DNA from: Legionella busanensis
GTDB taxonomy: Bacteria > Pseudomonadota > Gammaproteobacteria > Legionellales > Legionellaceae
Direction: 5' to 3'
DNA length: 64,000 nucleotides
Assembly: GCF_900461525.1 (NCBI RefSeq)
Contig: NZ_UGOD01000001.1
Location: 1,519,001 to 1,583,000 of the forward strand
The position numbers and the translations under genes were made by a program. Shown here one piece after another: positions 36,768 through 46,329 of this stretch. The notes under the pieces were generated by a model. That model worked only from the letters and a program-made list of their open reading frames with translations. It searched no databases and was not told the origin of the DNA. The stretch's first letter is position 1; every line of letters starts with the position of its first letter.

Positions 36768-37379
36768 ATGTTTTCTATAGTAATTAGCATCCTGTTACTA
36801 CATTTAGGATTTGTAGCTTTGCCTGGGCCAGATTTTGCAATAGCTTTGAATACAAGTCTTACAAATGGAAGAAAAGCAGGAATCTTATGTGCCAGTGGTA
36901 TTGCTACTGGCATGTTACTAAATGGCTTAATAAGTTTTTTATTAGGCTCAGCTATTAATAAGAATTACCCTAAACTTTATTTTTTATTTATATCTTTGGG
37001 GCTTTTATATTTATTTTATATTGGTTTTAGTTTGATACTTAAATTTTATTTTTCTGATAGAAATATTTATTATAAACCTGCTCCTATTCAATTAAAAAAA
37101 TCATTCCTCACAGGTTTTATTACGAATCTAACCAATATAAAAATTACACTTTTCTTTACTTCTATTTTGCCATTATTTATGAGTTTGAATAAATATTTTC
37201 AATTTCTTGCCTTAGCAAGTATTGGCATAACTACTTTTGCCTGGTTTAGTTTTGTAGCATATTTTTGTGATAAGAAAATTAAAACCATCTTTATTAATAA
37301 AATTCACCAGGTCGAATTAGTAATGGGCATCATTATAATTATATTTGCTATAGCAACTTTTTATAAGTTTGTAATGTAG
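36768..37379 (+). CDS. LysE-family amino acid exporter
   Basis: The 203-residue product has about six membrane helices. It has the LysE/RhtB opening LLHLGFVALPGPDFAIALNT, then GRKAGILCASGIATGMLL and TGFITNLTNIKITLFFTSIL. The family exports amino acids or related metabolites by proton exchange. ATG 36768 is chosen over the GTG at 36765 because of its AAGGA spacing of 5 nt. It starts 21 nt after the SHMT-like gene and is most likely co-transcribed, so the exported compound may be that enzyme's product. Confidence 0.85.
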   Translation: MFSIVISILLLHLGFVALPGPDFAIALNTSLTNGRKAGILCASGIATGMLLNGLISFLLGSAINKNYPKLYFLFISLGLLYLFYIGFSLILKFYFSDRNIYYKPAPIQLKKSFLTGFITNLTNIKITLFFTSILPLFMSLNKYFQFLALASIGITTFAWFSFVAYFCDKKIKTIFINKIHQVELVMGIIIIIFAIATFYKFVM

Positions 37380-37440
37380 ATTCTAATATACTAGAGATTT
37401 AAAATTACCTGAATGTTAGGCAACGTCCCTGAAGTCTTGT

Positions 37441-40400
37441 CTAACGAAACTTAGCTGAGCTATATTCCTCTTGCATAATATGTTGCTGCTGATACTTTAT
37501 TACTTCTTGTTGACATTCTGTTGTTTGGTAGTTAGAGCTTTGCAAATCTAAAACAGTTTCATTTGCATGATTAACAATGGTCGTATCAATACGCTTATCT
37601 TGTAATAAACGCTTAACACAGGCTAAGTGACCACGTTCCACTGCATCATGAAGTGCAGTATAACCAACATTATCTTGTTTATTGATATCTAATTTAGGGT
37701 CAGCTAAAAACAAATTAAGAACTGCTACATCACCAATTGATGTCGCCATAAATAAAATAGGTTCAGTTGACCCCATGGTTGCATTAATATTAATGCTTGG
37801 AGTTTTTAAAAGCATTTTAACAATTTCAAAAGCCTCTTCATATTCTTTTCCCTTTTTTCCAGCGATGTTTCGTATTGCATCTGTTAAAGGTGTTGTGCAA
37901 TAGAGATTACTGCAATTAGTTACTTTAATATTTGGGTAAGCAATTAGGCAGCCACGAATAGCATGTACGTCATTTAAACGAATAGCAACAATTAGATTAT
38001 CAATATCTTCCCGAATGACACCTGGATTGCTTGCTTTAAATTTTTCAAAATAACTAAGATCTTCTGCACGCTCTTGCTTCTTCTTTTCAAGCATCTTTCT
38101 TAAACTTTCATCTTTGGTCATGCTAACTAAAGAGTCACCTCGATAAGGGGACTTAAATAACGTACCTGGATATTGAGATAATAAAATTACCGTCTTAGGA
38201 TGTTCATATTGTAATGCTAACACTGAAGGTGTAGTGCCATTTACATCACACGCGTCTGGACTTACGCCACCATAATAGACCAAATTACTAATATTTTCGT
38301 TATTACCACTTCTTGCTGCAGCGTGAATGGCAGTACTGTAGTTGTGTGTTGGTTTATTTATAATTTCTGGGTAAACATCCATAAGTAACTGCAAAATTTT
38401 TGGATCTTTACTGCCAGCATAATAGGCGCTGTACTCACTCGGTTTAGCCTTATGCTTAAGTAAAGCTTCAACTAAATCTACTTTATTAGCTTTAATAGCG
38501 TAGTCTAAGGGATTATCGTAATCTATTCTGCTGGTACTTGCACCTGCTTTAATTAACAGATCAATCATTTCGACAGACTTTACTAAACATAAAGCTTCTT
38601 GATCAAACCAGTTGGTTTGATTGACTGCTTGTGGAAATAGCTTAATGAGTTTGGAGGCAAGCTCTAAATTGTTATTTTTTACAGCAAAGTGTAATAAAGG
38701 GTAACCTTGAAAAATTTGTTTTTCAAATAACCACGAACTTAATTCATTTAAGTCTTCGGCAGTTACATTATCATTAAGAAAGTGATTTAGTATTATTAAA
38801 CGATGACTCATATTGGGGTTTAAAATAATACCGAGCGCTTGTATTTGTTTATCGAACTTCTCGGTAGAATCACCCTTAGTTCTTAGCTTCCACTGATGCA
38901 GCATAAATTCAGCTTGCATGATCTCTTGATTTGCTTCGGAATTAAAATGATTTTTTATTAATTCTTTGACAGCTTGTGCTTTTTCTTCGGGTATTAATTT
39001 CTGGATAATTAATCGCATAAATAAATGTGGAAGAAAAGGGTGATTCGCATTGCGTGAAATAAATTCTGCTAAATAAAATTGTTCAAAAAATGATATTGTA
39101 TCTGTATATAATTCATCTGCAATATCTTCTGGTAAAAATAACCGATACTTTACTTTCAAAGCGATAAGCATACTTGCTAGGCTACAATTACCGACAGTTT
39201 GAAACTTTCCTGCAATTGTATTAGCAAATGTTAAACCTAATATTTCATGTAATTCATGTTGAATATAAGATTTATTTGATTCATAGTTACTTTTGTTAAA
39301 AAGCTTATCTAGAACTGCTTCATTTAAATTTTCATGCTTAGATATTTTATAATGTTCAGTGGTTGCATCTGTACTACAGCCACCGCCATTATTACGGTAA
39401 AAATCATCTTGTTGAATAATGATATCTATCGCATGCTCAGGCCAGCCTGTAATTATTTCAGCACCTAAATTTTTACTATCAGTTAGTACTGAGGAAAGTA
39501 AGCTAGCTTTAGACGAATTTAATGACGGATAGTAATTATTCCAAGATGAAGACAAAAAATAAAAGCGCATTGCCTTGATTGTCATATTCCTTACTTGCTT
39601 AATGGACTCGAGATGGTCAGCATGTTTTCCATTTTGCTCACAATCTTTGACATACGCATTCATTAAATGGACTATAAAAGGGGCAGTATCAGAATAATTG
39701 CTGCCCGTTAACTTAATACTATTAGCACTATTAGTTGCTATCGAGCCACCTAAGGAAAATAAATGGCCAAACATTTTACAATCTCGTCCAATATCAGGAG
39801 TATTTTTAGATTGAAGACATTTTTCTTCCCAAGCCAACATTGCTTCATCAAAGCAATTTAAATCAAATAAGGATTCATTCAAATAATTTATCGCTTGTAG
39901 TTGCTCCTTACTATTTTCTTGGGTTAGGTCTTTAATATGTTTAGTCGCTAAACTTAAATCAAATTTAGGGTTGAGCTCTTTAAGCTTAGTGTATATTTCA
40001 TCCCGCTCATAAGAATGTTCTTTAAGAGCAGCACAAGCTAAGCAGTATTCCAGATCTATATCAATATTTGCTTCAACTAGCGCCTTAATTAAAGGTAGTA
40101 TTGTTGACTCTGTGACACGTTTTTGACGAAACTCATTAAAGCAATCTGATATAATTTTTTTAAGAAGACTGTTGTATTCTTTTTTATTTTTACATATTTC
40201 GAGAATGTTTTTAAATTCAGAGATAATACTGTAGTCTGAACTTTTTAATAGTTCACTTAAAATAGTTTTACCATTTAAGCTCTTTTCAAAAAATAAAGGT
40301 GGATGTAGTTTTAAAACCTCTAACAACAATATTTTATTCGCATACTCTGATCGGCCTGCTTTATTTTCATTAATCAAATCTATTACAGATTTACCATCCT

Positions 40401-41172
40401 TGTTTTTATATAAAACATTAATTCCTTTTTCTATAAATGATTTAGCTATTTCTTCAGCTGAATATTTACAATGAAGAATTGCCAGTTGCAGATAGTTATT
40501 GCCATCATCATCTAAACTATGGACGTTAAATTGCTCATGATTAATAAATGCATTAATTAATGCTTTATCCGTATATTCATCATTTGATAATAATTGTGCT
40601 AACGCGGTTTGCCCTTTACTATTTTTAATATTGGGATTAGTTTTAGCATTTTTAACTATATGAGGAACATACTCTCTATAAGAATATGAATTCTCCGAAA
40701 GCATGTGCAGTAATATTGAATTATATTTGGAGGTTTTCTGATTAGGATTAAAGTCTTTATGTTTTATTAATTTTTGCAAAGATTCTTGGTGTTGGAAGAA
40801 ACTTGAATTTAAGATTAATTCAAAAAGAGTTAAATCTCCTCCCAATGGCTGATTAATATCAAAATGCTCATCCTCAAACAAGAAATCCAAAACTTGACTT
40901 GTATAAAAATCATTATGTTTTAAATAACAACTGAGAAAACTCATACCTTCATTATCAACAGTATTTAATGGGGCTCCAGCTTTTACTAATGTTTGTACAT
41001 AATCCTGGAAATTTATGTTTTTTACATGCTTTGACTTAGCTAATACATGCAAGACTGAATCACCCTCATCGGTAAGTTCAGTCACTGTAAAATTTTCTTC
41101 GCGAAGTTTACTTAAAATTTCATTAGGTTGGTTTATATTATTCAGTAAATCTAGTAGCTTTGAACTTAGCAT
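37441..41172 (-). CDS. Large ankyrin-repeat protein, candidate Dot/Icm effector
   Basis: The 1243-residue product has two ankyrin blocks around a middle domain. N-terminal repeats cover residues ~30-300 (EGDSVLHVLAKSKHV, SKGQTALAQLLSND, DGNNYLQLAILH). C-terminal repeats cover ~830-1240 (NYSTAIHAAARSGNNENISN, VGYTALHDAVERGHLACVKR). The middle, ~420-770, has no ankyrins and contains GGGCSTDATTEHY and GNCSLASMLIALKVKYRLFL (C663 in the latter). A catalytic cysteine is possible but unproven. There is no signal peptide. The size, eukaryotic-like repeats and isolated position suggest a secreted effector. The start has no strong ribosome site. Confidence 0.75.
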   Translation of the reverse strand: MLSSKLLDLLNNINQPNEILSKLREENFTVTELTDEGDSVLHVLAKSKHVKNINFQDYVQTLVKAGAPLNTVDNEGMSFLSCYLKHNDFYTSQVLDFLFEDEHFDINQPLGGDLTLFELILNSSFFQHQESLQKLIKHKDFNPNQKTSKYNSILLHMLSENSYSYREYVPHIVKNAKTNPNIKNSKGQTALAQLLSNDEYTDKALINAFINHEQFNVHSLDDDGNNYLQLAILHCKYSAEEIAKSFIEKGINVLYKNKDGKSVIDLINENKAGRSEYANKILLLEVLKLHPPLFFEKSLNGKTILSELLKSSDYSIISEFKNILEICKNKKEYNSLLKKIISDCFNEFRQKRVTESTILPLIKALVEANIDIDLEYCLACAALKEHSYERDEIYTKLKELNPKFDLSLATKHIKDLTQENSKEQLQAINYLNESLFDLNCFDEAMLAWEEKCLQSKNTPDIGRDCKMFGHLFSLGGSIATNSANSIKLTGSNYSDTAPFIVHLMNAYVKDCEQNGKHADHLESIKQVRNMTIKAMRFYFLSSSWNNYYPSLNSSKASLLSSVLTDSKNLGAEIITGWPEHAIDIIIQQDDFYRNNGGGCSTDATTEHYKISKHENLNEAVLDKLFNKSNYESNKSYIQHELHEILGLTFANTIAGKFQTVGNCSLASMLIALKVKYRLFLPEDIADELYTDTISFFEQFYLAEFISRNANHPFLPHLFMRLIIQKLIPEEKAQAVKELIKNHFNSEANQEIMQAEFMLHQWKLRTKGDSTEKFDKQIQALGIILNPNMSHRLIILNHFLNDNVTAEDLNELSSWLFEKQIFQGYPLLHFAVKNNNLELASKLIKLFPQAVNQTNWFDQEALCLVKSVEMIDLLIKAGASTSRIDYDNPLDYAIKANKVDLVEALLKHKAKPSEYSAYYAGSKDPKILQLLMDVYPEIINKPTHNYSTAIHAAARSGNNENISNLVYYGGVSPDACDVNGTTPSVLALQYEHPKTVILLSQYPGTLFKSPYRGDSLVSMTKDESLRKMLEKKKQERAEDLSYFEKFKASNPGVIREDIDNLIVAIRLNDVHAIRGCLIAYPNIKVTNCSNLYCTTPLTDAIRNIAGKKGKEYEEAFEIVKMLLKTPSININATMGSTEPILFMATSIGDVAVLNLFLADPKLDINKQDNVGYTALHDAVERGHLACVKRLLQDKRIDTTIVNHANETVLDLQSSNYQTTECQQEVIKYQQQHIMQEEYSSAKFR

Positions 41173-41317
41173 TTTTTTACCAATGTGTTTTTAAAGCCGG
41201 CTAGTGTAGCAGCCAAATATTAATGGAATATTAAGCATTAAAGATTAAATTTGCTCAGAAGGAATTATATAAACTCTTTAGAGTAGGGTTAGTAATCTAA
41301 TTAATTTATATTAATTA

Positions 41318-42811
41318 TTAAATATTACTCATTGATGAGCTCGAAGGCGTGTTGGTAAAAGAAGTAGAATAACTAGCATATTTTAAAAGTAAAAACTTAA
41401 TTATTTTATTAAGTACTATACAAAATGTAGTTGCACATAGTAATACGATAAACATACGAGTAAAAGTATGACTATAATGCTGTTTTAACTCAACTATAGT
41501 CATAGATTCGGACGCAATAGCAGTAAGATTGGCTAACTTACCAGATAAATAAGCTCCAATTCCTAATGAAACAAAGAAAATTCCCATCATAGTACTTACC
41601 TTCTCTCGGCTAGCTAGTGTCGTTATTGCGGCAAGGCCAACTGGTGAAAGTAATAATTCGGCAATTGAAATTAATAAATAAGTAGGTATAAAAAGTAAAG
41701 GCGATAATAAAATATTGGAATTTTCAGAAAAATGACAAACTAAAAGAATAAAAACATAAGCTAATGTTGTAAAACACATGGCTAGTAAAAATTTATTACC
41801 AGTCCTCATACCACTTTGCTCAAGGGTTAACTTTCTCTTATTTTTAGACATGAAATAGCCAAAAAATAACATACCAAAACTTTGAATGCTTACATAGTAG
41901 GGCGGGGGGAACTTTATGCCCAGTAAAGTAGGTTTAACAACGCGAGCAATAAATAAAGTTAAGGATAAAAACATTTGAAAGTAAAAAGCCCAAAACATGA
42001 CCGAAATAAAACAAAGCAGACCTATCACCATTGTTTGATTGGCTTGCTTCGTGGGTTCATGAATATAAGTTAATACGAGATAACTTAATGATAATAAAAC
42101 AACAAAGCCAAATGCTAAATCAGCAAAATGTGGATAAAATAAGATAAAGAAGGAAAGAGACCAAAGAATAGCAATCAATAAAGCAGCTTTAATTATCTTA
42201 TTTGGAGAATATTGATATTGTTGATAATCTCTAATTTTATAGTACTTAGAGCCCATAATAAATACTAAAGCTGCAATAACCATACCGATAGCAGCACTTG
42301 TAAAAGCAACAGGCCAACCAAAGTAGAGATTTAAGTAACTTGGTAGGGTGGTGCCTAATATAATCCCTGAAGTTATACCCATGTAAAAAATAGTAAATCC
42401 ACTCTCTCTTTGTGGTGAATCAGTATCATAGGCGTTTCCTAAAAGAGAAGAAATATTAGGTTTAAGTAATCCGGTGCCGACAGCGACCCCTGCTAAAGCT
42501 GTAATTAAGCCTTGCGTAGAAGTAACAAAAGCTAAAGCAATATAACTAATAAATAAAAAGAAAGCACCGGTAATGATAGTTCGTTTTTGACCAAGCAATT
42601 GATCAGCAATCCAACCACCAATAATGGGTGAAAGATAGGTAAGTGCTGTAAACGAACCTACTAAGGCGTAAACCTGTTTGTCTGGCCATTTAAAATGTAA
42701 TGCCATATATAATGCAAGCAGAGACTGAACAACATAAAAGCCGTAACGCTCCCACATTTCGGTTGCAAAGAATACGCGTAATGCTGGTGGTTGTTTAATA
42801 GTATTTTCCAC
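41318..42811 (-). CDS. POT/PTR-family proton-coupled peptide transporter
   Basis: The 497-residue product is an MFS-fold transporter with about 12-14 helices. The POT signature E-x-x-E-R is in ATEMWERYGFYVVQSLLALY, followed by TALTYLSPIIGGWIADQLLG and GLLKPNISSLLG. It imports di- and tripeptides with protons at the inner membrane. In amino-acid-dependent intracellular bacteria such transporters feed catabolism. It is divergent from the histidine-degradation genes, which would fit peptide-derived histidine use. Confidence 0.9.
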   Translation of the reverse strand: MENTIKQPPALRVFFATEMWERYGFYVVQSLLALYMALHFKWPDKQVYALVGSFTALTYLSPIIGGWIADQLLGQKRTIITGAFFLFISYIALAFVTSTQGLITALAGVAVGTGLLKPNISSLLGNAYDTDSPQRESGFTIFYMGITSGIILGTTLPSYLNLYFGWPVAFTSAAIGMVIAALVFIMGSKYYKIRDYQQYQYSPNKIIKAALLIAILWSLSFFILFYPHFADLAFGFVVLLSLSYLVLTYIHEPTKQANQTMVIGLLCFISVMFWAFYFQMFLSLTLFIARVVKPTLLGIKFPPPYYVSIQSFGMLFFGYFMSKNKRKLTLEQSGMRTGNKFLLAMCFTTLAYVFILLVCHFSENSNILLSPLLFIPTYLLISIAELLLSPVGLAAITTLASREKVSTMMGIFFVSLGIGAYLSGKLANLTAIASESMTIVELKQHYSHTFTRMFIVLLCATTFCIVLNKIIKFLLLKYASYSTSFTNTPSSSSMSNI

Positions 42812-43117
42812 GTAAGTTTATTTTTATAACTGGAATAATGTTATATTAACATAAATGTTTGTCTATTTTGTACGCTGCTTGTAAAAAATAATTATCTCTT
42901 TGATGCCTGAAAATATTCTTTCTAATGCAAAGAGAAGGTTAGCTATTATGGTAAATTAAACATTTTGATATCTTAAGTTTATTTTTACGACTTATTTCGG
43001 TTAAATGATTTTACTTTTCTCTTTAAAGGAATCTTTTTAATTAATAATTTTCAATTGATCTCTTATGCGAATGAGTCAATAATTTGCAACTAATGAAAAT
43101 AAGGATGATTTATAACT
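42812..43117. promoter_or_regulatory. Divergent regulatory gap between the peptide transporter and hutU
   Basis: These 306 bp hold the 5' ends of two divergent genes. I see an AAGGATG ribosome site for hutU but no clear paired promoter boxes and no convincing HutC operator. Nothing else was recognised. Confidence 0.4.
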
Positions 43118-44773
43118 ATGGAAAGTGAAAAAAGGCAGATAAAAGCTAAAACTGGCTTAACACTAGAAGCTAAAAGTTGGCTAACAGAGGCTGCTTTAAG
43201 GATGCTTTGTAATAATCTTGATCCAGACGTTGCTGAAGCGCCAGAGTCTTTAATCGTCTATGGAGGTTTAGGACGTGCAGCACGTAATTGGGAGTCATTT
43301 GATAAAATTGTTGAAGTACTTAAGCAATTAGATGACAACCATACTCTCCTTATTCAATCTGGAAAACCTGTAGGCGTATTTCCAACTCATAAAGATGCAC
43401 CACGTGTTTTAATTGCTAATTCTAATATTGTACCTCATTGGGCAACTTGGTCTCACTTTAATGAATTAGAACATAAGGGCTTGATGATGTATGGGCAAAT
43501 GACAGCAGGAAGTTGGATTTACATTGGCTCCCAAGGAATTGTTCAAGGCACATATGAAACATTCAGTGCTGCGGCTAAAAAACATTTTAATGGTGATTTA
43601 AAAGGTCATTGGATACTCACGGCAGGACTCGGTGGCATGGGAGGCGCGCAACCTTTAGCAGCTGTTATGGCTGGTGCTAGTATGCTTGCTGTTGAATGTG
43701 ATTTAAGCCGTATTAAAAAACGCCTACAAACACGCTATCTTGATTGTTATACAGATAATCTTGATGAGGCTTTACAATTAATCGCTGACTCTTGCCAGAA
43801 AAAAGAACCCTTATCAGTAGGGTTATTAGGAAATGCTGCTGAAATATATCCAGAGTTATTGCATCGAAAAGTAAAGCCTTCTTTAATTACAGATCAGACA
43901 AGTGCCCATGACCCTCTAAATGGTTATTTACCTAAGGGTTGGTCATTAGAAAAAGCAGAATTTATGCGCAAAACATCACCTGATGAAGTTGTTAGCGCTG
44001 CAAAGCAATCTATGGCTCTACAAGTAAAAGCCATGATTGGTTTTAAAGAGCAAGGTGTCGCTGTATTCGATTATGGCAATAATATCCGTCAGATGGCTTA
44101 TGAAGAAAATGTTAAAAATGCATTTGATATTCAGGGCTTTGTACCGGCTTATATAAGACCCTTATTTTGTGAAGGCATTGGACCTTTTCGTTGGGTAGCA
44201 CTTTCTGGTGATCCTAATGATATTTATGCAACAGATAAAAAAGTAAAAGAATTAATTCCGGATGATAAGCATTTGCATCGTTGGTTAGACATGGCTCGAG
44301 AAAAAATTGCCTTTCAAGGCTTACCCGCAAGAATTTGTTGGTTGGGTCTTAAAGATAGAGCGCGTATAGGGCTTGCTTTTAATGAAATGGTAAAAAATAA
44401 AGAAGTAAAAGCACCAATTGTTATAGGGCGCGATCATTTAGATTCAGGCTCGGTTGCCAGTCCTAATCGTGAAACAGAAGGGATGCGAGATGGTAGCGAT
44501 GCTGTTTCTGATTGGCCATTTTTAAATGCGTTATTAAACTGCGCAAGTGGCGCAACGTGGGTTAGTATTCACCATGGTGGTGGGGTTGGTATGGGGTTTT
44601 CTCAGCATGCAGGGGTTGTCATTGTGGCTGATGGCACTGAAGAAGCAGCAAGACGTCTACAAAGGGTGTTGCATAATGATCCTGCCACCGGTGTTATGCG
44701 ACATGCTGATGCAGGTTATGAAATAGCTAAGCAATGTGCCAAAGAAAATCAATTATGGTTACCAATGTTATAA
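43118..44773 (+). CDS. hutU: Urocanate hydratase
   Basis: The 551-residue product converts urocanate to imidazolone propionate using tightly bound NAD in the cytosol. Family stretches are [60 protein letters not shown], the YLPKGWSLE region and [20 protein letters not shown]. Length is typical. It is the first gene of a run with hutH and an aldehyde dehydrogenase; hutH begins 14 nt later behind a good ribosome site. Confidence 0.96.
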   Translation: MESEKRQIKAKTGLTLEAKSWLTEAALRMLCNNLDPDVAEAPESLIVYGGLGRAARNWESFDKIVEVLKQLDDNHTLLIQSGKPVGVFPTHKDAPRVLIANSNIVPHWATWSHFNELEHKGLMMYGQMTAGSWIYIGSQGIVQGTYETFSAAAKKHFNGDLKGHWILTAGLGGMGGAQPLAAVMAGASMLAVECDLSRIKKRLQTRYLDCYTDNLDEALQLIADSCQKKEPLSVGLLGNAAEIYPELLHRKVKPSLITDQTSAHDPLNGYLPKGWSLEKAEFMRKTSPDEVVSAAKQSMALQVKAMIGFKEQGVAVFDYGNNIRQMAYEENVKNAFDIQGFVPAYIRPLFCEGIGPFRWVALSGDPNDIYATDKKVKELIPDDKHLHRWLDMAREKIAFQGLPARICWLGLKDRARIGLAFNEMVKNKEVKAPIVIGRDHLDSGSVASPNRETEGMRDGSDAVSDWPFLNALLNCASGATWVSIHHGGGVGMGFSQHAGVVIVADGTEEAARRLQRVLHNDPATGVMRHADAGYEIAKQCAKENQLWLPML

Positions 44774-44787
44774 AGGGAGTTATCAGG

Positions 44788-46311
44788 ATGGCAGAGTCTT
44801 TTGAGCTGAATCCGGGGCAATTAAATTTACAAGATATTTATTTCTTGCTAAACACTAGGGCAAAAATTACACTTAGCCCATCCTGCTTGCAACCGATTGA
44901 AAGCTCTAATAAAACGGTTAAAAAAATTATTGCTGATGAAAAAACTGTTTACGGTATAAACACGGGTTTTGGATCACTTGCTTATCAAAGAATATCCTCA
45001 GAAAAATTATATCAATTACAACGCAATATTGTTTTATCTCATGCATGCGGTTGTGGTGAATTATTAGATGATGATATTGTGGCCCTCATTTTATTATTAA
45101 AAATAAATGCCTTAGCTTGTGGTTATTCTGGGGTACGTAAAGAATTAATAGAAGCATTGCTAAGCCTTTATAATCAACAAATTTATCCTTGCATTCCTGC
45201 GATGGGATCAGTAGGCGCTTCAGGAGATTTAGCGCCTTTAGCACATTTATCTTTGCCTTTAATAGGCGAAGGAGAAGTGCGTTTTGAAGGCGAAATTTTA
45301 TTATCAAAAGATGATAAAATAAGAGAGCGTATACCTGTTTTAGCTTTAGGCCCTAAAGAAGGTTTAGCGTTATTAAATGGTTTGCAAGTATCAACTTCTT
45401 TATGCCTTAAAGCGCTGTTTGATACAGACTTATTATTTAAAACTGCATTAATAGCTGGTAGCCTTTCTGTGGATGCTGCTAGAGGTAGTGATAGTCCTTT
45501 CGATGATCGTATACATCTTATTCGTGGTCATGAAACCCAACGTCTTGTTGCAAGTCTCTATCGATTATTTTTATCTGGCAGTCAAATTAGAGAGTCGCAT
45601 CGATTATGTAATCGGGTCCAGGATCCCTATTCTCTTCGCTGCCAGCCCCAAATAATGGGTGCTATTTTACATCAAATACAATTTGTAGCGCAGACGTTGC
45701 AAATTGAAGCTAATGCGGTAACTGATAATCCTCTCGTGTTTGCAGCAGAAGGTGATATTTTATCAGGAGGAAATTTTCATGGTGAAATCATTGCTATGGC
45801 AGCTGATAATTTAGCTTTAGCAATAGCTGAGATTGGCGCAAATGCTGAAAGGCGTATAGCACTTTTAATCGATCATCATTTCAGTGGCTTACCTGCTTTT
45901 TTAGTCAAAGATTGTGGTCTAAATTCAGGTTTTATGATAGCTCATGTCACAGCCGCTGCTTGTGCTAGTGATAATAAAGCTTTAGCACATCCTCACTCAG
46001 TTGATAGTTTGCCTACTTCAGCCAACCAAGAAGATCATGTCTCAATGGCCACAAATGCAGCTAGACGTTTAAATAATATGATCTCTAATACCGCAACCAT
46101 TTTAGCAATTGAATTATTAGCAGCCTGTCAGGGTTTAGAGTTCCATGCACCCTTACAAACCTCACCACTTCTTAAGGAGGTTTACGAAAAAGTACGTATA
46201 CATGTTTCAGCTTTTGAGCAGGACCGCTATTTTGCGCCAGATATTGCCATAACTAAAGAAAAAGTTTTACAGGGCGAATTTAAAAATTATGTGACCGAAA
46301 ATTTCTTCTAA
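44788..46311 (+). CDS. hutH: Histidine ammonia-lyase
   Basis: The 507-residue product removes ammonia from L-histidine to give urocanate. The self-formed MIO cofactor comes from Ala-Ser-Gly in MGSVGASGDLAPLAHL. Other family motifs are YGINTGFGSLA, NFHGEIIAMAADNLALAIAE and SANQEDHVSMA. I take ATG 44788, which has AAGGGAG 8 nt upstream; the frame is open upstream into hutU but without a ribosome site. It is co-transcribed with hutU. hutI and the last hut steps are not in the window. Confidence 0.96.
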   Translation: MAESFELNPGQLNLQDIYFLLNTRAKITLSPSCLQPIESSNKTVKKIIADEKTVYGINTGFGSLAYQRISSEKLYQLQRNIVLSHACGCGELLDDDIVALILLLKINALACGYSGVRKELIEALLSLYNQQIYPCIPAMGSVGASGDLAPLAHLSLPLIGEGEVRFEGEILLSKDDKIRERIPVLALGPKEGLALLNGLQVSTSLCLKALFDTDLLFKTALIAGSLSVDAARGSDSPFDDRIHLIRGHETQRLVASLYRLFLSGSQIRESHRLCNRVQDPYSLRCQPQIMGAILHQIQFVAQTLQIEANAVTDNPLVFAAEGDILSGGNFHGEIIAMAADNLALAIAEIGANAERRIALLIDHHFSGLPAFLVKDCGLNSGFMIAHVTAAACASDNKALAHPHSVDSLPTSANQEDHVSMATNAARRLNNMISNTATILAIELLAACQGLEFHAPLQTSPLLKEVYEKVRIHVSAFEQDRYFAPDIAITKEKVLQGEFKNYVTENFF

Positions 46312-46329
46312 TAGAATTAAAGGATAATC

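Noticed and set aside
41318-42811. Peptide transporter as an antibiotic-efflux MFS pump
   Set aside because: The E-x-x-E-R motif in EMWERYGFY is specific to POT peptide importers.
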